Under the pieces are notes generated by a model. That model saw only the letters and a list, made by a program, of their open reading frames with translations, had not been told where the DNA came from and made no database searches. 64,000 nucleotides of DNA from Nocardia asteroides. GTDB taxonomy: Bacteria; Actinomycetota; Actinomycetes; Mycobacteriales; Mycobacteriaceae. The stretch spans positions 1,488,001 through 1,552,000 of the forward strand of contig NZ_CP089214.1 of NCBI RefSeq assembly GCF_021183625.1, written 5' to 3'. Below, piece after piece: positions 8,695 to 18,589 of this stretch; within the stretch, counting starts at the first letter, position 1; every line of letters begins with the position of its first letter. The position numbers and the translations under genes were made by a program.

Positions 8695-11600
8695 GCCGCC
8701 ACCCCCGCCAGCAGGTCGGAGAGCTCGGTGACCAGCGCGGCGGGCGGCGCCCACTCGAAAACGCCCGCGCCGCCGGGGGTTTGCGGGCCGATCATGCCGC
8801 GCACGAACAGGTACCTGACCCCGCCGAGGTGCCGCTCCGGGTCGTACCCGGGCAGCCGCCAGCGCAGGAAGCGGTGCAGCGCGACGGCGTAGAGCACCGC
8901 CTGCAGCGGGTAGTGCGAGCGGATCATCTCGGCGGCCATCCGCTCCCCGGTGTAGTGCGCGACGGTGAGGTCGCCGAGCCCGAGCCGGTTGGTCTTGTAG
9001 TCGACCACGACGAAGCGCGGGCCGGGCAGCCGGAGCACCGCGTCGATGCTGCCGGTCAGGTAGCCACGCAGTGCGCCGCCGTCCAGCTGCGCCAGCTGCG
9101 CCGGGTACCCGGCGAGGACGTCGTCGGCGGGCAGGTGCTTCGCCAGCAGCGCGGCGATCCGGGGCAGCGAGGCGGCGGCCGCGGCCGGGCGCTCGCCACC
9201 GGCCAGCGGCAGCTCGAAGTCGAGCTCGTTCAGCCGGTCGGAGGCCGGGATCTCGGCCAGGGTGTGGCCGAGCCCGAGCGGGGTGTGCAGGACGGCGAGC
9301 AGCGCGTCGGCCAGTACCTCGGGGTCGGCGGCGGAGGCCGCGGCGTGCACGGCGGTCGCGCAGCGGGCGCGCACCTCGGCGGCGAGATCGGCGGCGTCGG
9401 TGTCGACCAGCTCGAGCACGCCGTGCACCAGGGTGCCGAACTCGGCGCCGTAGGGCAGCGAGTTCATCGGCGATGGCGCGGCGGCGGGGGCCGCGGCGGC
9501 GAAGGGGTCGTCCGGGTCGATGACCGGGGTTCCGGCGGGTTCGTCCGGGTGGGCGCGGTCGTCCTCCGGTTCGGTCTCGGCCGCGGCGGCCGCCTCGTGC
9601 GCGCCCGCGGTGAGCGCGGAGTACGAGGTGCGGCGCCACTGGTGGTCGAGGGTTCGGTCGAAGGGGGCGGCGGCGAGCGCGCCGGTGTGCGGCTCGACCC
9701 GGATGCGGCGCGGCTCGGCGGCGGCGGCGCCGTCCGGGGCGGAGACCGCGATGGCGCCGTCGGCGGGGGCCGCCCACGCGGTGAGCGCGGCCAGCGCGGC
9801 GGCGTCGGCGGGGACGGGGGCGCGGGCGGGCACCTCGGCGCCGCGGTCGGGGCGGCCGAGCGTCATCCGGTGCAGCGGGGCGGAGTCGGTGCCCCAGGCG
9901 GGGGCCCACCAGGCGACGACCTGGCACATGGCACGGGTCAGCGCGACGTAGAGCAGCCGCAGCTCCTCCCCCGACTCCTCCGCCTCGGCCCTGCGCTTGG
10001 CCTCGGCGGCGCCGGGGACGTCGGGGCCGCCGACATCGAGCACCCGGGTCCGGCCGTCGTGGTAGAGCTGGGTCGCCGGCTTCGGGTTGCGCGCGCTGTC
10101 CCAGGCGAAGGGCAGGTAGACGATCGGGAACTCCAGCCCCTTGCTGGCGTGCACGGTGGCGATCTGCACCGCGGCGGAGTCGCGGTCCAGCCTGCGGCTG
10201 CGGTCGGCGACGCTGCCGGAGGCGGGGTCGCGCACCCGGTCGCCGAGCCAGCGGGTGAGCGCGGTGAGGCCGAGCCCGTCGGTGAGCGCGACCTGGTCCA
10301 GCAGCTGGGCGAGGTGCCGCAGGTCGGTGAGCTCGCGCTCGCCGTTGCGCACCGCGAGCAGCCGGGGCGCGAGCTCGGTCGCGGCGGCGAGCCGCTCGAA
10401 GACCGCCGCGAAGCCGGCCCTGGCGAAGAGCCGCCCGGCCTCGCGCAGCAGCGTGCTGATCCGCCCGGTCAGCTCGGGGCCGCCGCGGTCGAGCTCGGCC
10501 GCGTCCACCCCGAGCAGCGGGGTGCAGGCGGCGAGGCGCACCCGGTCCGAGCGGTGTGGCTGCTCGAGGGCGCGTAGCACCCAGAGCCAGTGCGTGGCCG
10601 ACGGGGTGCCGAAGACGCTGGTGCCGCCCGCCAGCACGGAGGCGACCCCGACCTGGTCCAGCGCGGCGCGCACCACCTCGATCTGCGACCGGGTGCGCAC
10701 CAGCACCGCGATGTCGCCGGGGCCGAGGTCGCGCAGCACCCCGGTCCGGTCCCGGAGCCGGACCCCGGACTCCAGCAGCCCGACCACGTCGTCGGCGAGG
10801 TCGGCCGCTGCTCGCTCCCGCACCCGGCCGATCTGCGGAAACCCCGACGAGCCGAGCGGCCCGGCGCCGGTGCGCGGCAGGCAGCGCAGCCGCAGCGGCA
10901 CGATCCGCTCGTCCGGGCCGGTGAGCCTGCTCCACTCCCTGGTCGGCTCGACCGCGGCGACGGTGATCGCCGGGTGCCCGAGCGCGGCGCCGCCGTGCAG
11001 GTGCGCCAGCGCGCGCAGCAGCCCGGCGTCGCTGCGCCGGTTCTGCGTCAGCTCGTGCCTGGCGTCGGCGACCGCGACGGCGTCCAGGTAGCTGAGCACC
11101 TCGGCGCCGCGGAAGGCGTAGATGGCCTGCTTGGGGTCGCCGACCAGCACCAGCGTCGATGCGCCGTGGAAGGCGAGCCGGAGGATCTCCCACTGCAGCG
11201 GGTCGGTGTCCTGGAACTCGTCCACCAGCGCCACCGGGAAGCGCTCGCGAACCCTGGCCCGCGCGGCCGGGCCGTGCAGCGGGTCGGCCAGCACCTCGTG
11301 CAGCACCACGAGCAGGTCGTCGAAGTCGCGCAGCCCGAGCAGCCGCTTGCGGCGCTCGGTCTCGGCGCGCACGGCGGTGGCGAAGGCGACCCGCTCGCCC
11401 GCCTCGCCGTCGCCCTCCGGGGCGAGCGCGGCGTGCCGGTCGTGCACCGCGGCCAGGGCCAGCGCGCGGGCGGCCTTCAGCGGGAAGGGCGGCGCGGTGC
11501 GGGCGTAGCGGGCGAGGTAGAGGTCGTCGGCGACGGTCTGCACCACCTCGTCCACGTTCTCCACCAGCCTGCTGCCCGGGTCGTCGTCTCCGGCCAGGCC

Positions 11601-12032
11601 GAGTTCGTCCAGCATGCGCTGGCAGAAGCTGTGCGTGGTGGCGATGGTGCCGGCGTCGAACTCGGCGAGCGCGGCCAGCAGCCGCTGCCTGCGCAGCGCG
11701 GGCTCGGCGGCGGCGAGCGCGCGCACCAGCTCGTCGTCGTGCGCGGCCGCCCGCTCCGGCTCGGCGAGTGCGGCGGCGACCGCGACGAACCGGTCGCGGG
11801 TGCGTTCGCGCAGCTCCTGGGTCGCGGCCCGGCTGAAGGTGACCAGCAGCAGGTCGGCGATATCGATCCCGGCCTCGGCGACGTAGCGCACCGCGAGCCC
11901 GACGATGGCGTGCGTCTTCCCGGTGCCCGCGCTGGCCTCCAGCACCGTGGTTCCGGTCGGCAGGGGCCCGGCGGGGTCGAAGGCGTCGGCTACCGGCTCG
12001 GCCGTTGTGGTCCCGGTCGCGGCCCGGCTCAC
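8691..12032 (-). CDS. recB: Exodeoxyribonuclease V subunit beta (RecB helicase-nuclease)
   Basis: 1113 residues from a GTG that overlaps the recC stop. UvrD-like SF1A helicase with Walker A ASAGTGKT (33-40), LVTFSRAATQELRERTRD, VDEFQDTDPLQWEIL and LVLVGDPKQAIYAFRGAE. The C-terminal nuclease domain keeps GSIDAVLRL and the metal-binding VVDYKTNRLG (about 1010), so nuclease activity is expected. It supplies the 3'-5' motor and the only nuclease of RecBCD. Confidence 0.95.
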   Translation of the reverse strand: MSRAATGTTTAEPVADAFDPAGPLPTGTTVLEASAGTGKTHAIVGLAVRYVAEAGIDIADLLLVTFSRAATQELRERTRDRFVAVAAALAEPERAAAHDDELVRALAAAEPALRRQRLLAALAEFDAGTIATTHSFCQRMLDELGLAGDDDPGSRLVENVDEVVQTVADDLYLARYARTAPPFPLKAARALALAAVHDRHAALAPEGDGEAGERVAFATAVRAETERRKRLLGLRDFDDLLVVLHEVLADPLHGPAARARVRERFPVALVDEFQDTDPLQWEILRLAFHGASTLVLVGDPKQAIYAFRGAEVLSYLDAVAVADARHELTQNRRSDAGLLRALAHLHGGAALGHPAITVAAVEPTREWSRLTGPDERIVPLRLRCLPRTGAGPLGSSGFPQIGRVRERAAADLADDVVGLLESGVRLRDRTGVLRDLGPGDIAVLVRTRSQIEVVRAALDQVGVASVLAGGTSVFGTPSATHWLWVLRALEQPHRSDRVRLAACTPLLGVDAAELDRGGPELTGRISTLLREAGRLFARAGFAAVFERLAAATELAPRLLAVRNGERELTDLRHLAQLLDQVALTDGLGLTALTRWLGDRVRDPASGSVADRSRRLDRDSAAVQIATVHASKGLEFPIVYLPFAWDSARNPKPATQLYHDGRTRVLDVGGPDVPGAAEAKRRAEAEESGEELRLLYVALTRAMCQVVAWWAPAWGTDSAPLHRMTLGRPDRGAEVPARAPVPADAAALAALTAWAAPADGAIAVSAPDGAAAAEPRRIRVEPHTGALAAAPFDRTLDHQWRRTSYSALTAGAHEAAAAAETEPEDDRAHPDEPAGTPVIDPDDPFAAAAPAAAPSPMNSLPYGAEFGTLVHGVLELVDTDAADLAAEVRARCATAVHAAASAADPEVLADALLAVLHTPLGLGHTLAEIPASDRLNELDFELPLAGGERPAAAAASLPRIAALLAKHLPADDVLAGYPAQLAQLDGGALRGYLTGSIDAVLRLPGPRFVVVDYKTNRLGLGDLTVAHYTGERMAAEMIRSHYPLQAVLYAVALHRFLRWRLPGYDPERHLGGVRYLFVRGMIGPQTPGGAGVFEWAPPAALVTELSDLLAGVAA

Positions 12033-15000
12033 GGCCTGCCCTGCTGCTCGGCGCGGAGCAGCGGCTCCCAGAGCCGCCTGGCCAGGGCGCCGAACCGGGT
12101 CGGCTCGCCCGCGCCGCCGCCCTGCGGGGCGGGCGCGGCGAGCAGCGACGCCAGCGTAACCCGCTCGCCCCAGACGTAGCGCAGGTGCCGATCCCGGTTG
12201 TCGCCGTAGTCGCCGTCGAACTCCTGCAGGGCGGCGTATTCGGCGTCCTCCCTGCGGTTTCCGAGCATCCGGCTCTGCGCGTAGGCGGCGGTGGCGGTCG
12301 GCGCGATCGGGAGCGGCTCGCTGAGCCCGGCATCGCGCATGGCGACAAGGGTGCGCAGGACGCCGAGCGCGGCCGGCGGCTCAGGGGCGGTCAGCTCGCT
12401 GCGCCAGGCGGGGGTGCGGAACCGCCCGCGCCCGATGGTGAGCGCCTGCCAGGAGCGGTCCTCGGTGCAGCTCAGCGCGAGCAGCGGCACCCAGGCCGCG
12501 ATCCGGTGCTTGGCCGCGACCCGGGAGAAGGTGGTGCGCACCAGCCGGTCGCCGTGCACCTCGGGCACGGTGCCGGTGAGCCTGCGGCCGTTGCCGAGGT
12601 CGAGCGCGATGTCCACCGCGCGGGCGGGGATCTCGTAGTGCGGCTGCGCGGTGCGCACCAGGGTCTCGACGGTGCGCTCCACCTCGTCCAGCACGGCGGC
12701 GCCGAAGGCGAAGGGCGGCAGGCCGCCGCGGCGCCACTCCGCGGCCCGGAGGGTCTCCGGGTCGGCGCCGGTGAGCCGGGCGGCGAGCAGCCGCTCGCCC
12801 AGATCCCACTTGGCCAGGCCGTCCAGCTCAACCGGGAGCCGGTCGTCGATCTCCTCCTCGTGGTCGGGCACGCGCAGCCCGAGCCGCTGGCCGAGGAAGG
12901 CGCGCACCGGGTGCTCGACGAAGGCGATCAGCTCGGCCAGCTCGACGTCGCCCGGCTCCGGCGGGGGCAGCGGGTCGGCCAGGAAGGCGGGGCGCGGGCG
13001 CGGGGGTCGCGCGGCGGCCTCGGCGCCGGCCAGCGCGACGGGGTCGAAGCCGAAGGGATGCTCCGGCGCGAAGTTCCTCCGGTCGAAGCTCTGCAGCGGG
13101 TGCCGGACGACGACCCGGTCCGCGCCTGCGCCGGTGTGCGCGCGCAGGGCGTCGAGCAGCTCGGCCACCGGCACCGCGGGCGGGCGGTGCGCGCCGGTCA
13201 CCGGGTCGGCGCCGGTGTAGCAGACCAGTAGCCGCTCCTGCGCGGCGAGCACCGCGTCCAGCAGCAGCTGGCGGTCCTCGCCGCGCGGCTCGCGCTCGCC
13301 GACCTGCGGGTCGCGGGCCAGCACGTCGTCGCCGTCGACGCCGCCCGCGCGCGGGAAGACCTCGTCGTCGAGGCCGAGCAGCACCACCACCCGGTGCGGC
13401 ACCGAGCGCATCGGCACCAGGGTGCAGACGGTGAGCTCGCCGGTGCGGAAGTTGGCCCTGGTCGGCGCGGTGCCGAGCCGGCCGGCGAGCACGGTGGCGA
13501 CGTCGGCGAGGCGCAGCACCACCTCGCCCGCGTGCTCGGTGGCGGCGGCGAGCTCGGTCCGCGCCTCGGTGCGCTGCCAGGCCAGCTGCTCGGGGACGTC
13601 GCAGAGCAGGTCGAGCGCGCGGATCAGCACCGCGCTCCACTCCGGGGCCGGGCGCGGGCCGCGCAGGTCGCGCAGGCAGACCGCGAGCCGGTCGACGAAC
13701 TCGGCGAAGCGCCCGGCCAGGTCGACGTCGTTGCTGTCCACGTCGTCCAGCGGGAGCGCGAGGTCGAGCCAGTCGCCGTCGGTCTCGGCCGCGGTGACGC
13801 CGAGCAGGATCCGGTCGACCGCGCTGTTCAGCGTGTTCTGCGCGAAATCGGCGAGGCCGAAGGCCTGGCGCTGGCGCAGGCCGATGCCCCAGCGGGCGCC
13901 GGAATCGGCGGCCCAGCCGCGCAGCCGCTCCAGTTCGTCGTCGTCGAAACCGCAGCGGCGGCGGACGGTCTCGGCCGCGGCCAGATCGAGCACCTGGGTC
14001 ACCGTGACCCGGCCGTCGGCCAGCTCCAGCAGCGTCGCCACCACGGTGAGCAGCGGGTTGGTGACGGCGCGGCCGCGGTCGGCCAGCCGGACCCGGAGCC
14101 GGTGCCCGGGGTGCGCGTGCTCGTCCGCGGCGTCGGCGCTGCCCCGCGAGCCGAAGGCGGCGCGCACCAGCGGGGCGAAGGTCTCGACGTCCGGGCACAT
14201 GACCAGGACGTCGCGCGGCTCCAGGGTTGGGTCGGCGGCGAAGAGGCCGAAGAGGGCGTCGCGGAGCACCTCGACCTGGCGGTCCCGGCCGTGGCAGAGG
14301 TGGATGCGGACGGTGCCGTCGTCCGCGAGGGACGGGTCGGGGGCCGGGGGCCAGGTGTCCTCGCGGACGGCGGCCTGAACGGCGGCCAGCAGGGTGTGCG
14401 GTGCTCCGGCCGAGGGCGCTCCGGGCCCGGACCGGCCGGTGCCCGGCGGGGCGGGCGGGTGGTACTCGTCGATGATCTCCGCGTCGCAACCGGCCAGCCG
14501 CTGCTGGAGTTCGCGGACGTCGCGGCCGAGGCCGGCGAGCAGGGGGTTGCGGACCGCGCGGACGCTGGTGTCGGCGCTGCGGAGCAGGGCGGGCGGGCGG
14601 GTGGCGATGCGGTCCCAGAGCGCGGGGCTCGGGTGGGTGAGCCACAGGTGCAGCTCGCGGTGGGCGGCGAGGGCGGCCAGGACCGCGCGCTGGTCGGCGG
14701 GGAGCCGGGTCGGGCCGAAGAGCGAGAGGCGATGCGGCAGTGCGGTGCTCGCCGGATCGGCGCGCAGCCGGGCGCAGACCTCGGCCAGCCGCTCGGCCGG
14801 GCCTGGCACCCCCGTGGCCGCGCGCAGCTCCCGCCACAGCGCGGGCTGCCAGCCCAGGTCGGCGGGGAGCGGGCGCCCGGCGCCGTCGGTGTCCGCGCCC
14901 GCCGCCCAGGCGAGGATCAGCTCCGGCCGCTGCGCCGCGTAGCTCTCGAAGAGCGCCGCCAGCCCGACCGCGGTGGCGTAGCGCCGCCCCGCCCGGTGCT

Positions 15001-15379
15001 CCGCGCCGAGATGCCTGGTCAGCACGGCTGCCCAGGGCGCACCGAGCACCCCGTCCAGCACCCGGAGCAGCGCCCAGACCACCCGGTCCCGCTCCCACGG
15101 ATCGTCCGCGGCCGCGACACCGCTCGCCGCCGCCAGGCACTCCGCGACCAGCGCCGCGGGCGAGGGGAAGCGGATCGCGGCGGCGATCCCGTCCGCGGCG
15201 CCCGGCCCCGAGGTGCCGAGCACGCCGGAGAGCCGCTGGGTCAGCCAGCGCTCGATCCCCTTGGCGGGCACCGCCACCACCTCGGCGGTGAACGGGTCGG
15301 CGGGCGGGGTCGCCAGCTGCCGCGCCAGCGCGTCGGCCAGGGTGTCGGCGCGCTCGGCACGATGGATGTGCAGCGGCAT
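12029..15379 (-). CDS. recC: Exodeoxyribonuclease V subunit gamma (RecC)
   Basis: 1116 residues, ATG start with GAGGGGGTGGC upstream. It is the Chi-recognition/scaffold subunit of RecBCD, with a degenerate helicase fold (no Walker A) and a degenerate nuclease fold. Recognisable segments are the N-terminal VVAVPAKGIERWLTQRLS, CHGRDRQVEVLRDAL, and VVLLGLDDEVFPRAGG, all typical of RecC. First gene of the recCBD operon; the order matches mycobacterial RecBCD operons. Confidence 0.95.
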   Translation of the reverse strand: MPLHIHRAERADTLADALARQLATPPADPFTAEVVAVPAKGIERWLTQRLSGVLGTSGPGAADGIAAAIRFPSPAALVAECLAAASGVAAADDPWERDRVVWALLRVLDGVLGAPWAAVLTRHLGAEHRAGRRYATAVGLAALFESYAAQRPELILAWAAGADTDGAGRPLPADLGWQPALWRELRAATGVPGPAERLAEVCARLRADPASTALPHRLSLFGPTRLPADQRAVLAALAAHRELHLWLTHPSPALWDRIATRPPALLRSADTSVRAVRNPLLAGLGRDVRELQQRLAGCDAEIIDEYHPPAPPGTGRSGPGAPSAGAPHTLLAAVQAAVREDTWPPAPDPSLADDGTVRIHLCHGRDRQVEVLRDALFGLFAADPTLEPRDVLVMCPDVETFAPLVRAAFGSRGSADAADEHAHPGHRLRVRLADRGRAVTNPLLTVVATLLELADGRVTVTQVLDLAAAETVRRRCGFDDDELERLRGWAADSGARWGIGLRQRQAFGLADFAQNTLNSAVDRILLGVTAAETDGDWLDLALPLDDVDSNDVDLAGRFAEFVDRLAVCLRDLRGPRPAPEWSAVLIRALDLLCDVPEQLAWQRTEARTELAAATEHAGEVVLRLADVATVLAGRLGTAPTRANFRTGELTVCTLVPMRSVPHRVVVLLGLDDEVFPRAGGVDGDDVLARDPQVGEREPRGEDRQLLLDAVLAAQERLLVCYTGADPVTGAHRPPAVPVAELLDALRAHTGAGADRVVVRHPLQSFDRRNFAPEHPFGFDPVALAGAEAAARPPRPRPAFLADPLPPPEPGDVELAELIAFVEHPVRAFLGQRLGLRVPDHEEEIDDRLPVELDGLAKWDLGERLLAARLTGADPETLRAAEWRRGGLPPFAFGAAVLDEVERTVETLVRTAQPHYEIPARAVDIALDLGNGRRLTGTVPEVHGDRLVRTTFSRVAAKHRIAAWVPLLALSCTEDRSWQALTIGRGRFRTPAWRSELTAPEPPAALGVLRTLVAMRDAGLSEPLPIAPTATAAYAQSRMLGNRREDAEYAALQEFDGDYGDNRDRHLRYVWGERVTLASLLAAPAPQGGGAGEPTRFGALARRLWEPLLRAEQQGRP

Positions 15380-15627
15380 GCCACCCCCTCGACGATCGTG
15401 CGTTTCCGCAACGGTTATACGCCCGGCGGTTGCCCATGGCCTCGGCGACCCGCTGGGATCCGCCGAGCCCGTCCGCGCTACGTGATCTGCACCACAACCC
15501 CGGCGCGTCGGGTGCGGTGTCGCGAGGCCGGGGTAGCCCCCTGTGCCACAGTGCTGCGTCGAGGGGGGAACGGCACCGTCCGGGGGGATGCACAGGGCTT
15601 GTATCTCGAAAGGCTGGTCTCGCGCTC

Positions 15628-15834
15628 ATGGTTGCGCTGGTAACTCCCCTGCTTCCGAAGGGCGGCTTCACCGTTCGCCGCGTCGGCGAGCACTGGGAGT
15701 TGGTGAATTCACGGCACTTCGGGCGCGGCGTCGTGCTGCACGCGTGGCCGCGAAATCGGCACGGCGAGGCCTTCGAGCACTGCTACCGGCTGAACGGCCG
15801 GACGGTCGAGGAATTACGCGCCGCGTTCCGCTGA
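15628..15834 (+). CDS. Small hypothetical protein (68 aa)
   Basis: A 68-residue frame with ATG start and a GAAAGG 15 bases upstream, slightly far. Codon third positions are mostly G/C, as in real genes here. The product is basic and aromatic (VGEHWELVNSRHFGRGVVLHAW), with no signal peptide or membrane segment. Function unknown. The 250 bases before it hold only the divergent promoter space shared with recC. Confidence 0.5.
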   Translation: MVALVTPLLPKGGFTVRRVGEHWELVNSRHFGRGVVLHAWPRNRHGEAFEHCYRLNGRTVEELRAAFR

Positions 15835-15926
15835 AACGCAGGGGCACAACGGATTACGGCCGGGTACCGGCCGGTAGCCGGATCGGGACGTGCATTCGCG
15901 TCGGCGATGTGCCATCGTGGGCAACC

Positions 15927-16817
15927 GTGCGTCATCAGTTGGCCGCCACCCGGTCTGTTCCCCGCGTGGCCGCATCCGTCTGTGCCCTCGCCGCGGCGGC
16001 GATCGTCGTCTCCAGCGGTACCGTTTCCCTGTCCGCCGCGCAGGCCGCGCCCGGCATCCCGATGCTGGAACAGGCGAATCTCGCCGGTTTCGACGCCGAC
16101 CTGAGCAGCCGGATCGCCAAGGCCGACGCCTACCTGGCCGGCCGCCCCGGCAGCACCGGCTACGTGGTGCGCGACCGCGTGACCGGCGGCGTCTACGCCA
16201 ACGAGCACGCCGAGAACTCGGTGTGGACCGCCTCCACCATCAAACTGGCCATCGCGGCCGACCTGCTGAACCGCGCCAGGGTCGGCGCCATCCAGCTGTC
16301 GCCGGAGGATCGCGGGCTGCTGGAGTCCATGCTCGCCACCTCCAACGACCACGCCACCGACGTGCTGTGGACCAAGTACGCCGGCATCGACCGGATGGCG
16401 TTCAACAACGCGTTCCGGGCGAACGGCATGAACACCCTGGTGCCGCAGCCCACCGAGACCGCGCTCTTCCCGGACTGGTCGTTCCAGAAGTGCACCGCCG
16501 CCGACCTGGACCGGCTGCTGGACAACATCTTCACCCAGATGCACCCGGACGACCGGGGCTACCTGTTCGACCGGATGCGCTCCGTCGACTCCAACCAGCA
16601 CTGGGGCGTCTGGGGCGCGGGCGACCGGATGCGCCCCGGCCTGAAGAACGGCTGGTCCGCCGAGCAGGGCGGCTGGGTGGTCAACTCGGTCGGCTTCGCG
16701 GGCCCCGGCGAGCGCTACACCCTCGCGATCATGACCGCGATGGGCGACGAGGGCGGCTACACCGAGGGCGCCGCCACCGACACCGAGGTCGCGAAGATCC
16801 TCTTCTCCGGTCGCTGA
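15927..16817 (+). CDS. Secreted serine hydrolase, class A beta-lactamase fold
   Basis: About 296 residues from GTG 15927. Residues 12-41 form a signal sequence (VAASVCALAAAAIVVSS, then AQAAP). The active-site triad motifs of class A enzymes are visible: Ser103-x-x-Lys106 (STIK), SND (138-140) and KNG (239-241) in place of KTG. The changed third motif is common in actinobacterial lactamase-like hydrolases with poor or no activity on beta-lactams, so a peptidoglycan or ester substrate is possible. A strong hairpin follows. It is not the classic BlaC, and resistance should not be assumed. Confidence 0.7.
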   Translation: MRHQLAATRSVPRVAASVCALAAAAIVVSSGTVSLSAAQAAPGIPMLEQANLAGFDADLSSRIAKADAYLAGRPGSTGYVVRDRVTGGVYANEHAENSVWTASTIKLAIAADLLNRARVGAIQLSPEDRGLLESMLATSNDHATDVLWTKYAGIDRMAFNNAFRANGMNTLVPQPTETALFPDWSFQKCTAADLDRLLDNIFTQMHPDDRGYLFDRMRSVDSNQHWGVWGAGDRMRPGLKNGWSAEQGGWVVNSVGFAGPGERYTLAIMTAMGDEGGYTEGAATDTEVAKILFSGR

Positions 16818-16842
16818 CCCCGGCCTTTCCCGGCGCACCTCC

Positions 16843-16874
16843 CGTGCCGCGGCACCCATCGGTGCCGCGGCACG
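16843..16874 (+). terminator. Hairpin after the lactamase-like gene
   Basis: A 13-bp perfect inverted repeat (CGTGCCGCGGCAC / GTGCCGCGGCACG) with a 6-base loop starts 25 bases after the stop codon. Each arm is itself palindromic. No U-tract follows, as is usual for terminators in high-GC actinobacteria. Confidence 0.55.
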
Positions 16875-16983
16875 CGCGTTCTCCCGGCACGCCGCGACTC
16901 GCCGTGACGCTCGCGCACCGGCCGACTACGGTAGGCGTGTCCGCAACACTGGGGTACGCCCCCGTCTGTCGAGGAGCACGACG

Positions 16984-18516
16984 ATGAGCACTGAGCCCGT
17001 GGAGACGCATCGGCACCGGGTGGTGGTGATCGGTTCCGGGTTCGGCGGCCTGTTCGGCGCCAAGCACCTCAAGCGCGCCGACGTGGACGTCACCCTGATC
17101 TCGAAGACATCGACCCACCTCTTCCAGCCGCTGCTCTACCAGGTGGCGACCGGCATCCTCTCGGTCGGCGAGATCGCCCCCGCCACCCGGCTGGTGCTGC
17201 GCAAGCAGAAGAACGTGCAGGTGCTGCTCGGCGATGTCACCGACATCGACCTCGAGCACCGGACCGTCAGCTCGCGGCTGCTCAACCAGAACACCCGGAC
17301 CTCGTTCGACAGCCTGATCGTCGCCACCGGGGCGCAGCAGTCCTACTTCGGCAACGACCGGTTCGCCACCTACGCCCCCGGCATGAAGACCATCGACGAC
17401 GCGCTCGAGCTACGCGGCCGCATCCTCGGCGCCTTCGAGAGCGCCGAGCTGGCCACCACGCAGGAGCTGCGCGACCGGCTGCTCACCTTCGTCGTGGTCG
17501 GCGCGGGCCCGACCGGCGTCGAGCTGGCCGGGCAGATCGCCGAGCTGGCCGACCGCACGCTCGAGGGCACCTTCAAGAACATCGACCCGCGCGACGCCAG
17601 GGTCATCCTGCTGGAGGGCGCGGGCGCGGTGCTCGGCCCGATGGGCGAGAAGCTGGGCAACAAGGCCCGCCGCCGGCTGGAGAACATGGGCGTCGAGGTG
17701 CAGCTCAACGCCATGGTCACCGATATCGACGCCAACGGCGTCACGGTGAAGGACAAGGACGGCACGGTCCGCCGGATCGAATCGTCCTGCAAGGTCTGGT
17801 CCGCGGGCGTGCAGGCCAGCCCGCTCGGGAAGATGCTGGCCGAGCGCTCCGACGGCACCGAGACCGACCGGGCCGGGCGGGTCGTGGTCGAGCCGGACCT
17901 CACCATCAAGGGCCACCCGAACGTCTTCGTCGTCGGCGACCTGATGTCGGTGCCGGGGGTCCCCGGCCAGGCGCAGGGCGCGATCCAGGGCGCGACCTAC
18001 GCCGCCAAGCAGATCAAGGCCGGGCTGAACGGGCAGCAGCCCGCCGAGCGCAAACCCTTCAAGTACCTGAACAAGGGCAGCATGGCCACCGTCTCGCGGT
18101 TCAGCGCGGTGTGCCAGGTGGGCAAGCTGGAGTTCGGCGGCTTCATCGCCTGGCTGGCCTGGCTCGCGCTGCATCTCTACTACCTGATCGGGTACCGGAG
18201 CCGGATCGTCACGGTGATCCAGTGGTTCGTCACCTTCTCCGGCCGCAGCCGCGGGCAGATGGCCGCGACCGAGCAGTGGGTGATGGCGCGGCTCGCGCTG
18301 GAGGCGGTGAACGCCGACGAGGAGGAGGCGGACGAACTCGCCGCCGCGCTCGGCGCCCCGCCCGGAGATCGGCAGGGCCACGTCGGCAGCCAGGTTCCGC
18401 TGGACGCGGCGCTCGCGGAGTCGACCACCACCGAGGACATCGCGGATGGCTCGGCCGTCGAACCGGCCGGTGGCGAGCGGCCGGGGAAGCAGGAGAGCAG
18501 CCACCCCGCCGTGTGA
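16984..18516 (+). CDS. ndh: Type II NADH:quinone oxidoreductase
   Basis: 510 residues, ATG with GAGGAG upstream. The FAD-binding motif VVVIGSGFGGLFG (residues 13-25) and the second dinucleotide motif VVVGAGPTGVELAG (about 170) mark an NDH-2 flavoprotein. The C-terminal hydrophobic/amphipathic segment (GFIAWLAWLALHLYYLIGYRS) anchors it at the membrane. It passes electrons from NADH to menaquinone without pumping protons. An acidic tail of about 60 residues makes it longer than the approximately 463-residue mycobacterial Ndh. As in mycobacteria it sits next to the urease accessory genes in convergent orientation. Confidence 0.92.
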   Translation: MSTEPVETHRHRVVVIGSGFGGLFGAKHLKRADVDVTLISKTSTHLFQPLLYQVATGILSVGEIAPATRLVLRKQKNVQVLLGDVTDIDLEHRTVSSRLLNQNTRTSFDSLIVATGAQQSYFGNDRFATYAPGMKTIDDALELRGRILGAFESAELATTQELRDRLLTFVVVGAGPTGVELAGQIAELADRTLEGTFKNIDPRDARVILLEGAGAVLGPMGEKLGNKARRRLENMGVEVQLNAMVTDIDANGVTVKDKDGTVRRIESSCKVWSAGVQASPLGKMLAERSDGTETDRAGRVVVEPDLTIKGHPNVFVVGDLMSVPGVPGQAQGAIQGATYAAKQIKAGLNGQQPAERKPFKYLNKGSMATVSRFSAVCQVGKLEFGGFIAWLAWLALHLYYLIGYRSRIVTVIQWFVTFSGRSRGQMAATEQWVMARLALEAVNADEEEADELAAALGAPPGDRQGHVGSQVPLDAALAESTTTEDIADGSAVEPAGGERPGKQESSHPAV

Positions 18517-18589
18517 CCCATCCGACAGCGCACCCAGATCCGAATGAGAACGTCGGGATTTGTCGTTCCAGCCGGATGAAAGGTGACGT

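Noticed and set aside
8695..12348. Long minus-strand frame in phase with recD running through recB
   Set aside because: Shadow of recB in another frame with low-complexity Arg/Ala composition; recD starts at the GTGA overlap.
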